Part shown: one piece after another, positions 47,548-58,127 of the stretch
How the letters are laid out: each line of letters begins with the position of its first letter
How positions within the stretch are numbered: position 1 is the stretch's first letter
Assembly (NCBI RefSeq): GCF_038002165.1
Contig: NZ_JBBOBR010000001.1
Span: 2,418,001 to 2,482,000, forward strand
Length of the DNA stretch: 64,000 nucleotides
DNA from: Cytobacillus sp. FSL H8-0458
GTDB taxonomy: Bacteria; Bacillota; Bacilli; Bacillales; Cytobacillaceae
Direction of reading: 5' to 3'
Made by a program: the position numbers and the translations under genes
The notes under the pieces: model-generated
What the model was told of the DNA's origin: nothing
The model's database searches: none
The model's input: only the letters and a program-made list of their open reading frames with translations

Positions 47548-48450
47548 CTACGCCCGCGGATGATGGGCCATATAAGTTTTTTTCAAGTATTCATTGGTAA
47601 CATGTGTATATACCTGGGTTGAAGATAGAAATGCGTGTCCAAGCAATTCCTGGACTGTTCTCATATCAGCCCCATTAGCCATTAAATGCGTCGCAAATGT
47701 GTGGCGAAGCATATGGGGGTGGATTGTGCCTGTTAGGGATGATTTCTCTATGATCCGGTCAAGAATGGTCCTGATTCCCCTTGCTGTAAGAGGACCGCCT
47801 CGGGCATTCAGAAACAAATTTTCCTGCACTTTCCCATTTGCAAGCAATTCTTTACGTCCATGGTTTATGTATGTGTCAATTGCATCCTGGGCGAAGCTTC
47901 CGAAAGGGACATACCGTTCTTTGCTGCCCTTACCCCGTACAAGAACCGTTGATAACTGCATATCCAGGTCTTTTAAGCGGATTTGACTGCACTCACTTAC
48001 ACGGATGCCGGTTGCATATAATAATTCAAGAAGGGCTTTGTTTCTTTGCCCAAGAGGAGTGCTGGATTCACAAGCATCAAAAAGCTGTTTCATTTCCTCT
48101 TCATAGAAAAATTCCGGCAGCTTTTTCTGTGCTTTCGGAATGGAAACAAGTGCGAAAGGATTCTCAGCGACTATCTCTTCTCTAAGCAAAAATTTAAAAA
48201 AGCTCCTTAGGCTTGATATTTTCCTGGCAACAGACTTGCGTGACATCTTTTTTTCAAAAAGATCAGTAAGATATATTCTGACATCCTGATACTCGACCTT
48301 TGTTAAATCTGATATGGCTTGTTCAGACATGAACATAAAGAACTCACTAATATCATGCTGGTAATGTTCAATAGTATATTGTGAATAATTTTTCTCGATT
48401 TGTAAATATTCAATAAACAACTTTAAAGAAACGTTCACATTTTCAGACAT
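47548..48450 (-). CDS. xerC: Tyrosine recombinase XerC (CodV)
   Basis: 300 residues. Resolves chromosome dimers at dif with XerD. N-terminal SAM-like core-binding domain (L-Q-I-E-K-N-Y-S-Q-Y-T-I-E-H-Y), catalytic domain with A-T-G-I-R-V-S-E (Arg), H-M-L-R-H-T-F-A-T-H (His/Arg), L-G-H-A-F-L-S-S-T-Q-V-Y-T-H-V (His and nucleophile Tyr). ATG at 48450 follows GAGGTG; an upstream ATG overlaps that site. Confidence 0.97.
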   Translation of the reverse strand: MSENVNVSLKLFIEYLQIEKNYSQYTIEHYQHDISEFFMFMSEQAISDLTKVEYQDVRIYLTDLFEKKMSRKSVARKISSLRSFFKFLLREEIVAENPFALVSIPKAQKKLPEFFYEEEMKQLFDACESSTPLGQRNKALLELLYATGIRVSECSQIRLKDLDMQLSTVLVRGKGSKERYVPFGSFAQDAIDTYINHGRKELLANGKVQENLFLNARGGPLTARGIRTILDRIIEKSSLTGTIHPHMLRHTFATHLMANGADMRTVQELLGHAFLSSTQVYTHVTNEYLKKTYMAHHPRA

Positions 48451-48513
48451 TAAATGTTCACCTCGCATGGGCTACTAAATAGTATCACAACTCAGCAGCC
48501 CATGCAACATAAT

Positions 48514-49821
48514 TTACAAATTTTTCATAAAGTTCTGAATTGTTCCCAGTGCTCTTTCTGCATGTTTTTCATTTCGTTCCTTTTTCCCTCTGATTTTTTC
48601 AGGAAGTTCAGGGAATAAACCAAAATTCGCATTCATAGGCTGGAAACTCTTCGGGTTTGCTGTAGTGATATAACGCGCCATGCTTCCAATCGCTGTCTCA
48701 TGAGGAAACTCTATTGGATCTTCTCCTGTAACGAGCCTTGCAGCATTGATGCCTGCCACAAGTCCGCTGGCTGCAGATTCGACATACCCTTCAACTCCGG
48801 TCATTTGCCCTGCAAAGAATAAATCCTCCCTATTCTTGAACTGATATGTAGCACGAAGGACTTTTGGAGAATTGATGAATGTATTCCGGTGCATAACACC
48901 ATATCTTACTATCTCTGCATTTTCCAGACCAGGAATCAATCGGATTACTTCTTTTTGAGGACCCCATTTCAGATGTGTCTGAAAACCTACTATATTATAA
49001 AGAGTTCCTGCAGCATCATCCTGGCGAAGCTGGACAACTGCATATGGCCTTCTTCCTGTTTTAGGATCTTCTAAACCTACAGGCTTCATCGGGCCGAAAA
49101 GCAAGGTTTTCTTCCCCCTGTTTGCCATCACTTCTATTGGCATACAACCCTCGAAAAAGATTTCCTTTTCAAATTCCTTTAATGGAACTGTTTCCGCGGA
49201 GGTAAGAGCCTCGTAAAAGCGGTCAAATTCTTCTTCTGTCATTGGACAATTCAGATATGCCGCTTCTCCCTTATCATAACGTGATTTCAAATAAACTTTA
49301 TTCATATCGATTGAATCTTTTTCGATAATTGGAGCAGCCGCATCATAAAAATATAAATAATCTTCCCCGGACAGCTCTTTTAATTTTGCGGATAAAGCTT
49401 CACTTGTGAGCGGTCCAGTAGCGATAACAGTTGGCCCTTCCGGAATATCTGTCATTTCTTCGTTAATGACCGTTACATTCGGATGGTTTTTGACTTGTTC
49501 AGTTACACGGGCTGCAAAATCATGGCGGTCAACTGCCAATGCCCCCCCGGCAGGAACTGCACTGCTGTCAGCTGAATGGATAATAACAGAATTGAGCTTC
49601 CGCATTTCTTCCTTTAATACCCCGACTGCATTTGTTAAAGTATTGGCACGCAGGGAGTTGCTGCAGACTAGTTCTGCAAATTTATCGGTGTGATGAGCAG
49701 GAGTCTGCCTTACCGGCCTCATTTCATAAAGCTTTACCTTAATTCCCCTGCTGGCAAGCTGCCAAGCTGCCTCACTGCCTGCCAAACCTGCGCCAATTAC
49801 ATTCACTGCTGTATCTTTCAT
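48514..49821 (-). CDS. trmFO: Folate-dependent tRNA (uracil-54) methyltransferase TrmFO
   Basis: 435 residues. FAD/methylene-tetrahydrofolate enzyme making T54 in tRNA. N-terminal FAD loop [22 protein letters not shown] with its cysteine, G-C-M-P-I-E, and the C-terminal G-Q-M-T-G-V-E-G-Y family motif are visible. Confidence 0.97.
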   Translation of the reverse strand: MKDTAVNVIGAGLAGSEAAWQLASRGIKVKLYEMRPVRQTPAHHTDKFAELVCSNSLRANTLTNAVGVLKEEMRKLNSVIIHSADSSAVPAGGALAVDRHDFAARVTEQVKNHPNVTVINEEMTDIPEGPTVIATGPLTSEALSAKLKELSGEDYLYFYDAAAPIIEKDSIDMNKVYLKSRYDKGEAAYLNCPMTEEEFDRFYEALTSAETVPLKEFEKEIFFEGCMPIEVMANRGKKTLLFGPMKPVGLEDPKTGRRPYAVVQLRQDDAAGTLYNIVGFQTHLKWGPQKEVIRLIPGLENAEIVRYGVMHRNTFINSPKVLRATYQFKNREDLFFAGQMTGVEGYVESAASGLVAGINAARLVTGEDPIEFPHETAIGSMARYITTANPKSFQPMNANFGLFPELPEKIRGKKERNEKHAERALGTIQNFMKNL

Positions 49822-50023
49822 AAATGAACCTCCATATATACTTATGATGACGATGTCATGAATAATTTATATTTTTTAAAAACAGTCTCTCTTACTTTAC
49901 CCTGTTCTTATTCATTTTGCCATTTTACAATACGATTTAAAAATAAAAAAGTTTCTTGTACTAATTTCTAAAAAAAAAGCCGGGCTGGAAGAATTTTGAA
50001 TGCTCATCCATCAATAGAAAAGA

Positions 50024-50041
50024 GTGAGCTTTTAAGCTCAC
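50024..50041 (-). terminator. Intrinsic terminator after topA
   Basis: Minus strand: GTGAGCTT/AAGCTCAC stem with a two-base loop followed by TCTTTTCT, starting three bases after the topA stop. Confidence 0.7.
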
Positions 50042-50043
50042 CC

Positions 50044-52119
50044 TTAACTTTGCTTTTCTTCCTTATAGTCGCATTCAACACACTGAACCTGAACACCTTT
50101 TTTGAGCTTTTTCTCAACTAGTAGGTTATCACATTTTGGACAGCTTCTCGGCAGAGGCTTATCCCAAGAAATAAAGTCACATTCAGGGAACCTGTCACAG
50201 CCGTAGAAGATCCGGCGTTTTTTGCTTTTTCTTTCAATTATATTTCCTTCTGTGCACTTTGGACATTTCACACCGATGTCCTTGACAATCGGTTTTGTAT
50301 TGCGGCAGTCAGGGAAATTGCTGCAGGCCATGAACTTTCCATAGCGTCCCATCTTGAACACCATAGGATTGCCGCATTGTTCACAATCCTCACCGGCAGG
50401 TTCATCCTTAATTTCTACTTCCTGCATTTCCTTTTCCGCTATTTTAAGATTCTTTTCAAAGTCTATATAGAAATCATCTATGATCTGTACCCAGTTGACT
50501 TTGCCCTCTTCAACATAGTCCAGGTCTTTTTCCATTTTTGCAGTAAACTCAATGTCAAGGATTTCAGGGAAGAATTCCATGATTAATTCAAGAACGATTT
50601 CACCCAGTTCGGTCGGAATGAAACGTTTATTATCCAGAGCAACATAGCCGCGTTTTTGAATTGTGTCAAGAGTCGGAGCGAAGGTGGACGGCCTCCCAAT
50701 GCCCTGTTCTTCAAGTGTTTTTACTAGCCTTGCCTCAGTATACCTTGGAGGGGGCTGTGTGAAGTGCTGTTTAGGTTCGATGTCTTTCTTAAGGACCTCA
50801 TCCCCTTCCTTCAAATCAGGGAGCATATTATCTTTTTCCTCCGACTGATCATCAGTGCCTTCAACATACACTTTCATGAATCCTGGGAATTTCACTTTTG
50901 AGCCGGTTGCCCGGAAGATCACTTCACCATTTTTCAGATCAACACTCATGGTGTCCATAACAGCTGGTGCCATTTGGCTTGCAACAAAGCGTTCCCAGAT
51001 AAGCCTGTATAACCGAAGCTGATCACGCGACAGGTATTCTTTTAAACTTGCAGGCGACCTTAATGTGCTTGTCGGCCGGATTGCCTCATGGGCATCCTGG
51101 GCATTGCTGTTTTTCTTTTCTTTTTTCTTTTCACTCTGCAGGAACTCTTTCCCGTAAGAGCTTTGAATATAGTCTGCAGCTTCATTTTGCGCAATTTCGG
51201 ATATACGTGTTGAATCGGTTCTCATATAAGTAATTAAACCGACAGTTCCTTCCTTGCCGAGTTCAATTCCTTCATAAAGCTGCTGTGCAAGCATCATCGT
51301 TTTCTTGGCACGGAAATTTAATTTTCTTGCAGCTTCCTGCTGAAGTGATGACGTAGTAAAAGGGGCTGCCGGATTTCGCTTTCTTTCCTTCTTGGTAACT
51401 GATTCCACACTGAATTTATTGCCCTTCATTTTACTTAAAATATTTTTAACATCGCTTTCCGACTTCAATTCCACTTTTTCATTCTTAAAGCCGTAAAATG
51501 ATGCATCAAAGGCTGTTTTTCCTTTAAGGAACTCTCCATCAATTGACCAGTACTCTTCTGGTATAAAGTCCTTAATTTCCTTTTCACGGTCGATAATCAA
51601 TCGGACTGCAACAGACTGTACTCTCCCGGCACTTAATCCTTTTTTCACTTTCTTCCATAGTAAGGGGCTGATATTATAGCCGACCAGTCTGTCCAGCATC
51701 CTTCTTGCCTGTTGTGCATCAACGAGATCCATGTTGATTGGCCTTGGATGCTTGAAGGATTCTTTAATGGCATCTTTCGTAATTTCATTAAAAACAACAC
51801 GGCAATCCGACTTAATATCCATATCCAGGCTATGTGCCAAATGCCAGGCAATGGCTTCCCCTTCTCTGTCGGGGTCAGCCGCGAGATAAATTTTCTTAGC
51901 TTTTTTGGCCGCTGTCTTAAGCTCCTTTAAAACAGGGCCCTTTCCGCGAATCGTTATGTATTTGGGTTCAAAATTGTTTTCCACATCTATGCCCATTTGG
52001 CTTTTGGGAAGATCCCTGACATGTCCCATGGAAGCTTTTACTTTATATTTTTTTCCTAAATAACGCTCAATCGTTTTTGCCTTTGCAGGTGACTCAACGA
52101 TAACAAGAAACTCTGACAT
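50044..52119 (-). CDS. topA: DNA topoisomerase I
   Basis: 691 residues. Relaxes negative supercoils. TOPRIM domain ([24 protein letters not shown]), catalytic tyrosine in [10 protein letters not shown] (~res 297), then three C-terminal four-cysteine zinc ribbons from ~res 575 (C-E-Q-C...C, C-P-K-C...C, C-P-K-C...C). ATG at 52119 follows AAGGAGG; the in-frame extension to 52161 has no ribosome site. Confidence 0.98.
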   Translation of the reverse strand: MSEFLVIVESPAKAKTIERYLGKKYKVKASMGHVRDLPKSQMGIDVENNFEPKYITIRGKGPVLKELKTAAKKAKKIYLAADPDREGEAIAWHLAHSLDMDIKSDCRVVFNEITKDAIKESFKHPRPINMDLVDAQQARRMLDRLVGYNISPLLWKKVKKGLSAGRVQSVAVRLIIDREKEIKDFIPEEYWSIDGEFLKGKTAFDASFYGFKNEKVELKSESDVKNILSKMKGNKFSVESVTKKERKRNPAAPFTTSSLQQEAARKLNFRAKKTMMLAQQLYEGIELGKEGTVGLITYMRTDSTRISEIAQNEAADYIQSSYGKEFLQSEKKKEKKNSNAQDAHEAIRPTSTLRSPASLKEYLSRDQLRLYRLIWERFVASQMAPAVMDTMSVDLKNGEVIFRATGSKVKFPGFMKVYVEGTDDQSEEKDNMLPDLKEGDEVLKKDIEPKQHFTQPPPRYTEARLVKTLEEQGIGRPSTFAPTLDTIQKRGYVALDNKRFIPTELGEIVLELIMEFFPEILDIEFTAKMEKDLDYVEEGKVNWVQIIDDFYIDFEKNLKIAEKEMQEVEIKDEPAGEDCEQCGNPMVFKMGRYGKFMACSNFPDCRNTKPIVKDIGVKCPKCTEGNIIERKSKKRRIFYGCDRFPECDFISWDKPLPRSCPKCDNLLVEKKLKKGVQVQCVECDYKEEKQS

Positions 52120-52513
52120 CAATAGTCCTCCTTGAGAGGGAATTTTAAAACATCCAGGCAAAATCTTTTTGAAACACGGTATTTTTCACCTGCTAAACTT
52201 GCCTGTCTTCTTTATCTATTAACAATAAAACAGCCTCATTACTGCATGTGTATTGAAATATTCATTATTATTCTACATTCTATTCAAGTTTGTCAAACTT
52301 AATCGGATTATTTCCGCAACCGTTTCCAAGAAAAAATCCTAAATTAAATAAATAAGCATTCTCTTACTTTCCTTCATACCTGTTGCAAAATGTATAACAG
52401 TTTTAATAGAATTTCAACCTTTTTGTAAAAAATCCTTTAAATAAACAAATTTATTATGAGTGATGTAAGAGAAGGAGCCTTTAATCTATAGGCTCCTTTT
52501 TCACTTGATCCGA
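52120..52513. other. Intergenic region between dprA and topA
   Basis: 394 bp without a gene. On the minus strand it holds a consensus TTGACA (52296-52291) with AATAAT (52272-52267) after an 18-bp spacer, a possible topA promoter ~150 bp upstream. A hairpin near the dprA end is listed separately. The rest is AT-rich with no ORF worth reporting. Confidence 0.4.
52472..52499 (-). terminator. Hairpin after dprA
   Basis: AAGGAGCCT and AGGCTCCTT around a 9-nt loop, 15 bp beyond the dprA stop. On the minus strand the following run (CTCTTAC) is a poor U tract; the better T run is on the plus-strand side, where no gene ends. Confidence 0.5.
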
Positions 52514-53389
52514 TCAGTAATGGAACTCTTCTAAGATTTCTTCAGCAGATTTAACCAGTTTGGCGCCTTGCTGAATTAACTCATTGGTTCCGCATGAGAA
52601 TGGACTAAAAATATTCCCTGGTACTGCAAATACTTCTCTTCCTTCTTGCACAGCATAATTAGCTGTAATAAGAGAGCCGCTTTTCCTTTTCGCCTGAATT
52701 ATCAGTGTCCCTCTGCTAATGCCGCTTATGATTCGGTTTCTCATTGGAAACTGCCACCTTGAGGGCCTTGTGTCTGGCGGATATTCAGATATAACCAGAT
52801 GATTTTTCATCAGTTCATAAGCAAGCTTCTGGTTTGCCTGTGGATAAATATGAAACAGGCCCCCGGCTATGACACCGATTGTTTTTCCTTTATTTTTTAT
52901 TGCTTCCCTATGCGCAATGGCATCGATCCCGGCCGCCAGCCCGCTTACAATAATAACCCCGTGTTCAATTAGCTTGGGAAAAATGGACTGAATGGCTTTT
53001 TCGCCATACTCTGTTGCCTGTCTGGAACCAACAACGGCCAGATGAACCCCGCTATTCAAAAGACGGGTATCACCTCGGGCATACAAAACCCAAGGCGGCT
53101 GGTAAGTTTCTTTTAGCAGAATTGGATATTCTTCGTCAAAAATTGTAATGGCTTTAATGCCGTTTGGTGAGTATTGGCGAATTTGTTCCTGGATCCGATC
53201 AGAATGCAGATCCTGGAGTGCATTGGAAAGTAATTCCTGAGTGGTGATTACCTGGGGTATAATTCGTCGGGGTGCATCATTATACAGAAATTTCAATTCG
53301 GGATCTTTTTTTAGAATGTAATATATCATTTTCCAGCTCATTCCTCTGCAGTGGTGGAGATGGGTGAGCCTCATATTAAATTCATTCAT
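52514..53389 (-). CDS. dprA: DNA processing protein DprA (Smf)
   Basis: 291 residues. Loads RecA on incoming single-stranded DNA in transformation. Short N-terminal helical domain, then the Rossmann-like DprA domain with G-S-R-Q-A-T-E-Y-G, S-G-L-A-A-G-I-D-A-I-A-H, and F-P-M-R-N-R-I-I-S-G. The ATG at 53389 lies five bases after GGAGG; an in-frame extension to 53497 would run through the sucD terminator and is rejected. Confidence 0.95.
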   Translation of the reverse strand: MNEFNMRLTHLHHCRGMSWKMIYYILKKDPELKFLYNDAPRRIIPQVITTQELLSNALQDLHSDRIQEQIRQYSPNGIKAITIFDEEYPILLKETYQPPWVLYARGDTRLLNSGVHLAVVGSRQATEYGEKAIQSIFPKLIEHGVIIVSGLAAGIDAIAHREAIKNKGKTIGVIAGGLFHIYPQANQKLAYELMKNHLVISEYPPDTRPSRWQFPMRNRIISGISRGTLIIQAKRKSGSLITANYAVQEGREVFAVPGNIFSPFSCGTNELIQQGAKLVKSAEEILEEFHY

Positions 53390-53458
53390 GGGAGCCTCCT
53401 GAAATGTTTTTAAAAAGACGGGGTAAGAGGGGGATAACAGGATTTGACAATGCAGAAA

Positions 53459-53481
53459 TAGTCCCTCAAAAAGAGGGACTA
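53459..53481 (-). terminator. Intrinsic terminator after sucD
   Basis: Minus strand: TAGTCCCTC, TTTTT loop, GAGGGACTA, then TTTC. Between sucD and dprA. Confidence 0.7.
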
Positions 53482-53502
53482 CTCTTAAGTTATTCAAAAA
53501 AA

Positions 53503-54405
53503 TTAGTGTGTTTTACACTGATCATAAAGGCCTTTTTCTTTCAGGACCTTAATCAGGGTTTCACCCATTACGGATGGAGTGTCAGCTACCTGAATTCCGC
53601 ATTCATTCATTACACGGATTTTTTCATCAGCTGTTCCTTTGCCTCCTGAAATAATTGCGCCGGCATGGCCCATACGCTTTCCTGGAGGTGCAGTGCGCCC
53701 TCCGATGAAGCCTACAACAGGCTTAGTCATGTTCTCTTTAACCCATTCTGCAGCTTCTTCTTCAGCAGTTCCGCCGATTTCACCGATCATGATGACAGCA
53801 TAAGTATCAGGATCTTCATTGAATGCTTTTAATACATCAATGAAGTTTGTTCCGTTAACCGGATCTCCGCCGATTCCAACAGCAGTAGATTGGCCGATTC
53901 CTTCTTGTGTCAGCTGGTGTACAGCTTCATAAGTCAATGTTCCGGAACGGGAAACAACTCCAACATGGCCTTTAGTGTGGATGTAACCAGGCATAATGCC
54001 GATCTTACACTCTTCAGGAGTGATAACACCCGGGCAGTTGGGACCTACAAGGCGGGTCTTCTTGCCTTCCATATAACGCTTAACTTTAACCATATCCAAT
54101 ACAGGAATATGCTCAGTGATACAAATCGCAAGATCCAATTCGGCATCTACAGCCTCAAGAATTGCATCTGCAGCAAATGGAGCGGGAACATAAATAACGG
54201 AGGCATTGGCACCTGTCGCCTTAACTGCTTCCTCCACTGTATTGAAGACAGGAACACCCTCTACTTCAGTACCGCCTTTACCGGGAGTTACACCGCCGAC
54301 AATTTGCGTTCCGTATTCAAGCATTTGCTTTGTATGAAAGAGGGCTGTTGAACCAGTAATCCCTTGAACTATAACTTTAGTATCTTTATTAATAAATACG
54401 CTCAC
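53503..54405 (-). CDS. sucD: Succinyl-CoA synthetase alpha subunit
   Basis: 300 residues. ADP-forming succinate-CoA ligase of the TCA cycle. CoA-binding domain starts [17 protein letters not shown]; the phospho-histidine lies in [13 protein letters not shown] (~res 245). The start is GTG at 54405 with AAAGGAG upstream; the in-frame ATG at 54438 has no such site and gives a non-conserved extension. Confidence 0.97.
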   Translation of the reverse strand: MSVFINKDTKVIVQGITGSTALFHTKQMLEYGTQIVGGVTPGKGGTEVEGVPVFNTVEEAVKATGANASVIYVPAPFAADAILEAVDAELDLAICITEHIPVLDMVKVKRYMEGKKTRLVGPNCPGVITPEECKIGIMPGYIHTKGHVGVVSRSGTLTYEAVHQLTQEGIGQSTAVGIGGDPVNGTNFIDVLKAFNEDPDTYAVIMIGEIGGTAEEEAAEWVKENMTKPVVGFIGGRTAPPGKRMGHAGAIISGGKGTADEKIRVMNECGIQVADTPSVMGETLIKVLKEKGLYDQCKTH

Positions 54406-54490
54406 GTTAATTCTCCTTTCTGGTCTAAAGAGTGCCATTCTGCGCTCAAAGGAATGCCTTTAAAACTGAACGGCCGCTCATTTTTGATTC

Positions 54491-55651
54491 TTAGCCTACT
54501 AAAGAAACGATCTTTTGTGCACCGTCAGCCATGGATTCAGCTGCGATAATATCGATATCGGATTCAGCAAGAATCTTCTTGCCCATTTCAACATTCGTGC
54601 CTTCCAGACGTACAACTAATGGCACATTCAAGCCTACTTGCTTCGCTGCTTCCACTACTCCAGTGGCGATGATGTCACACTTCATGATTCCGCCGAAGAT
54701 ATTGACAAAAATACCTTTAACGTTTTTATCAGAAAGGATGATTTTGAAAGCTTCAGTTACTTTCTCAGCTGTTGCTCCGCCCCCAACATCAAGGAAATTG
54801 GCCGGGTCTCCGCCATAATGCTTAACGATATCCATAGTAGCCATCGCTAAACCTGCACCGTTAACCATGCAGCCGATGTTTCCATCAAGGGAAATATAGC
54901 TTAGGTCATATTTGGATGCTTCGATTTCCTTTGCGTCCTCTTCTTCAAGGTCACGAAGATCCATGATGTCTTTCTGACGGTACAGGGCATTTGCATCGAA
55001 GTTCAGCTTAGCATCCAGAGCCATAACCTTGCCGTCGCCAGTTACAACTAATGGATTGATTTCAGCAATAGAGCAATCCTTTTCGATATAAGCTCTGTAT
55101 AAGCCCATCATGAATTTAACAGCTTGTCCGACAAGCTTTGATGGAATATTGATATTGAAAGCGATTCTGCGGGCCTGGAATGCTGTTAAACCAAGAACCG
55201 GATCGATTTCTTCCTTGAAGATTTTTTCTGGCGTCTGTTCAGCCACTTCCTCGATTTCTGTACCGCCCTCTTCCGATGCCATTAAAACAACGCGAGATGT
55301 GGCACGGTCCAGTACAAGACCCACATAATATTCCTTCTTAATGTCACAGCCCTCTTCAATAAGTAAACGCTTTACTTCCTTGCCTTCCGGGCCTGTTTGA
55401 TGTGTAACAAGTGTTTTTCCTAAGATTTCACCTGCATATGTACGAACTTCGTCAAGATTTTTGGCAACCTTTACACCGCCAGCTTTACCGCGTCCTCCGG
55501 CGTGGATTTGCGCTTTAACCACACACACCTCAGTGCCTAGTTCTTTCGCAGCTTCGACAGCTTCTTCAACTGTAAATGCCACTTTTCCGTTCGGAACGGC
55601 TACCCCGTATTGTCTGAGGACTTCTTTACCTTGATACTCATGTATATTCAT
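54491..55651 (-). CDS. sucC: Succinyl-CoA synthetase beta subunit
   Basis: 386 residues. ATP-grasp domain ([28 protein letters not shown]) and C-terminal CoA-ligase domain ([11 protein letters not shown] and V-R-L-E-G-T-N). Forms the enzyme with SucD, 85 bp downstream. The gap above it is AT-rich and holds the ylqH terminator. Confidence 0.98.
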   Translation of the reverse strand: MNIHEYQGKEVLRQYGVAVPNGKVAFTVEEAVEAAKELGTEVCVVKAQIHAGGRGKAGGVKVAKNLDEVRTYAGEILGKTLVTHQTGPEGKEVKRLLIEEGCDIKKEYYVGLVLDRATSRVVLMASEEGGTEIEEVAEQTPEKIFKEEIDPVLGLTAFQARRIAFNINIPSKLVGQAVKFMMGLYRAYIEKDCSIAEINPLVVTGDGKVMALDAKLNFDANALYRQKDIMDLRDLEEEDAKEIEASKYDLSYISLDGNIGCMVNGAGLAMATMDIVKHYGGDPANFLDVGGGATAEKVTEAFKIILSDKNVKGIFVNIFGGIMKCDIIATGVVEAAKQVGLNVPLVVRLEGTNVEMGKKILAESDIDIIAAESMADGAQKIVSLVG

Positions 55652-55955
55652 TTCCCATCCTCCTATCTAACTCTTCAAAAAAATAGACTGCGCTTTCATT
55701 TTATTAAATGACACAACCCTTGTCTACCATTTACTCTAAAATATTATATTTCTTTAAAAATTATAAATATTAGACAGTACACAAACCCTATAATTATAAA
55801 GGATTTGAACCTGATTTTACCGAAAAATATTTTATTAAAATAAAGAAAAAGCTGCCTTTCGACAGCTTTCGATTCTATTTAATTTAAGTATTATCCCGTT
55901 CTTTTCTACTTGAAAACATTACTGTGAGTTAAACATATTGGTTTACCAGAATAGA
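55652..55955. other. Intergenic region between ylqH and sucC
   Basis: 304 bp, very AT-rich. It contains the ylqH terminator (55848-55869). The sucC promoter must lie here, but I see no well-spaced -35/-10 pair, and only a half-match to a catabolite-response (cre) site at 55684-55698. No small gene is apparent. Confidence 0.35.
55848..55869 (-). terminator. Intrinsic terminator after ylqH
   Basis: Minus strand: AAAGCTG, 8-nt loop, CAGCTTT, then TTCTTTATTTT. Confidence 0.7.
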
Positions 55956-56252
55956 TTATTTACTATTTTTCCTCTTTCCAGCTTCCTGATCAGCCCTGTA
56001 AATGAAAGCAAATACCTCAGCAACAGCCTGATAAAGCTCTTCTGGAATTCCTTCATTGATATTAAGCTTGCCAAGAAGCTCAACAAGAGCAGGATCCTCC
56101 TGAACCGGAATACCATGTTCCTTAGCCTTTGCAAGGATATTTTCAGCTGTCAGGCCCTTCCCCTTTGCAGATATCCTTGGTGCCCCATGACTCTCAGGGT
56201 CATATGTTAATGCAACCGCTTCTTTCCTTTGTGCAACACGCTCTTTTTTCAT
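55956..56252 (-). CDS. ylqH: Free-standing FlhB C-terminal domain protein (YlqH)
   Basis: 98 residues. From residue ~11 it matches the part of FlhB after the N-P-T-H cleavage site: A-V-A-L-T-Y-D aligns with A-I-A-L-S-Y-D of FlhB here, and I-P-E-E-L-Y-Q-A-V-A-E-V-F-A-F-I-Y-R with I-P-E-E-F-F-K-A-V-A-E-I-L-A-Y-V-Y-R. It lacks N-P-T-H and all membrane helices. Similar free domains (FlhX) in other bacteria can stand in for the FlhB C-terminus. Its start overlaps the ylqG stop (ATGA). Role here unknown. Confidence 0.92.
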   Translation of the reverse strand: MKKERVAQRKEAVALTYDPESHGAPRISAKGKGLTAENILAKAKEHGIPVQEDPALVELLGKLNINEGIPEELYQAVAEVFAFIYRADQEAGKRKNSK

Positions 56253-58105
56253 ATTCTAATATCAACTCCGCTGAATTGATTTGCCTGTACAATCGATGTC
56301 ATTGTTTCTCTTGTTAAAAGTGAATCTCCTGCAGGCTCGGGCTTCTGGAAGGAAACCGAGGACAGCTTATAATTTAATTTTAATAAATTTGCTTTTAATT
56401 CAGCTGCAAATGGAGCTGTTAAATCCTTTATTTCGCTGTGCTCATTAATAACTGAAATGTTGATGATTCTGTTTTGGACCTGAAGGTCGATAATCGTTTC
56501 ATTCAGGTGCTCCAAATCCAAATAAAAGATAACCCGGCAATGATTTGGATCAATGTTTCCGCCTTCTGTTCTCCTCCCGCTCCACTGCATTGTCATATCG
56601 GAGATCTTTCCCCATAAAGATACCGGCAGCTGAAAGATGAAGTGCTGCAATGGTCCTGATTCCTGTGAGAGAGCCTGAAAGCCGGTTATTTTATGCAGAA
56701 GCCGTTCCGCTGCATCTTTAGCTGTATGTGCCGGTTCTTCAGTTAAGAAGCCCATCAGGAGCGGTTTGAGGGTGTCCAGATTTTTGGCGGCTCCATCATC
56801 ATACTGTTTTAATAACTTTAGGACGTCATGTTCATGAGAAAACCCTAATGTTGTGATTCTTCTCTTTAACTCACTATGTATATTACGCTGATCATATGGA
56901 AAATGAGATTCGGGACTCATGCTATTTTTCGTTTCTTCCAGCATTGTGCTTTCCTGAGGGTTAAGAGCAGCTGCCGCGGATGGTTTTTCACCGCCCAATA
57001 GTCTCCCCGCCTGAACAGCTGCCAGCCTGAACTTGTCTCCATTTAATAAATGTTCTAAATCATCATTAATTGTAAGAGATAGAGCCGATTTAAAAAGGGT
57101 GTTAAGTAATTTTTTTTCTGCAGGAAAAGATATCCTGCCATTTCGAAAACCATTAAGTAAGTTTTGTAGAGCTTGAGCTTGTCCGCTGCTTCTAGAACTT
57201 TGTGCAATAACTCCATTGAGTTTGGCCAAATTCAATATAAATTCCTGCCTGTTCCCTGATACGCTTGCTTTCAGAAGCTCAGTCAGTATTTGAATAATCG
57301 GTTTATTTTGCACACCGCCTTCAATAAGCTGTTTTATGGCAGCATCCTCGGAAGCTTCACCCGGAAACATCCCCACTGTTTTCAGGAGCTTGAAAGCTGT
57401 GCGGGAACCTGCCTGATCTTTTGCATTCAGCCATTCTGAAAACAGTCTGACTACTGCCTGCTGTCCCAGTTTGTCCCTTGAAGTCCTTGTCATATTCCCC
57501 AGCAGAGAGTATATTTGCTGCCCTTTGGATGATAAATCGGCTCTCTTTAACTCATTCTGCAATTCTCCCATAATCGAAGAAAGAGAGTCCCCGTTTAAGG
57601 CTGAGAATAGCGCTGAATAAACATCTTTCGAAAAGGGAAGCTGCCTTATTATCAGCTCTTTTACTGTCCTCAGACCCTCCGCAGCAGATTTGCTTTCATA
57701 GATCCATTCCGATGCCATTCTTAAAGTTTCACCTGTAATCGGCAGCTGCTCCTTAAGAAAATATTGAATGAGCATTTTATTTTCCCGGGACAACTTCATT
57801 CCCAGCTGACTTAGAAGGCTTTCAGCAGGAGCTCCTTTACTTTGGCCGTTTCCAGATTCCATTACTCTTAAGCGCAGCAGTCCTTCACCCGGTTCGACTC
57901 GGAACCAATATCTATTGTCCGCTGACAAAGAAGTTTCAAGCTGCGCAATCACTTTATGTGACCCGATCTGCACCTCTGCCGTCTGATTCGGAAATAGCTT
58001 TGCTACTTTTCCGCTGACAATTTGCCCAGGTCTGAACGCAGCTGTTTTTCCTGCATTGCTCTGGTCATGCCTTATGATTTTTTGAATTAATTCAGACGGC
58101 TTCAT
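56249..58105 (-). CDS. ylqG: YlqG, large protein with a FliK-like C-terminal region
   Basis: 618 residues, no membrane helix or signal peptide. An N-terminal beta-rich segment (F-R-P-G-Q-I-V-S-G-K-V-A-K-L-F-P-N) is followed by a long helical, low-conservation middle. Residues ~520-590 (Y-L-D-L-E-H-L-N-E-T-I-I-D-L-Q-V) have the pattern of the FliK C-terminal domain; compare L-N-P-D-H-L-G-A-L-R-I-E-L in FliK of this window. It is translationally coupled to ylqH. In B. subtilis ylqG has no settled function; the FliK link is my inference. Confidence 0.85.
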   Translation of the reverse strand: MKPSELIQKIIRHDQSNAGKTAAFRPGQIVSGKVAKLFPNQTAEVQIGSHKVIAQLETSLSADNRYWFRVEPGEGLLRLRVMESGNGQSKGAPAESLLSQLGMKLSRENKMLIQYFLKEQLPITGETLRMASEWIYESKSAAEGLRTVKELIIRQLPFSKDVYSALFSALNGDSLSSIMGELQNELKRADLSSKGQQIYSLLGNMTRTSRDKLGQQAVVRLFSEWLNAKDQAGSRTAFKLLKTVGMFPGEASEDAAIKQLIEGGVQNKPIIQILTELLKASVSGNRQEFILNLAKLNGVIAQSSRSSGQAQALQNLLNGFRNGRISFPAEKKLLNTLFKSALSLTINDDLEHLLNGDKFRLAAVQAGRLLGGEKPSAAAALNPQESTMLEETKNSMSPESHFPYDQRNIHSELKRRITTLGFSHEHDVLKLLKQYDDGAAKNLDTLKPLLMGFLTEEPAHTAKDAAERLLHKITGFQALSQESGPLQHFIFQLPVSLWGKISDMTMQWSGRRTEGGNIDPNHCRVIFYLDLEHLNETIIDLQVQNRIINISVINEHSEIKDLTAPFAAELKANLLKLNYKLSSVSFQKPEPAGDSLLTRETMTSIVQANQFSGVDIRI

Positions 58106-58127
58106 ACTTTCACCTTCTATACTATTT

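Noticed and set aside
53390-53497. In-frame N-terminal extension of dprA
   Set aside because: It crosses the sucD terminator, and GGAGG precedes the ATG at 53389.
55684-55698. cre-like (CcpA) site before sucC
   Set aside because: One half matches (TGAAAGCG), but the other half deviates at key positions.
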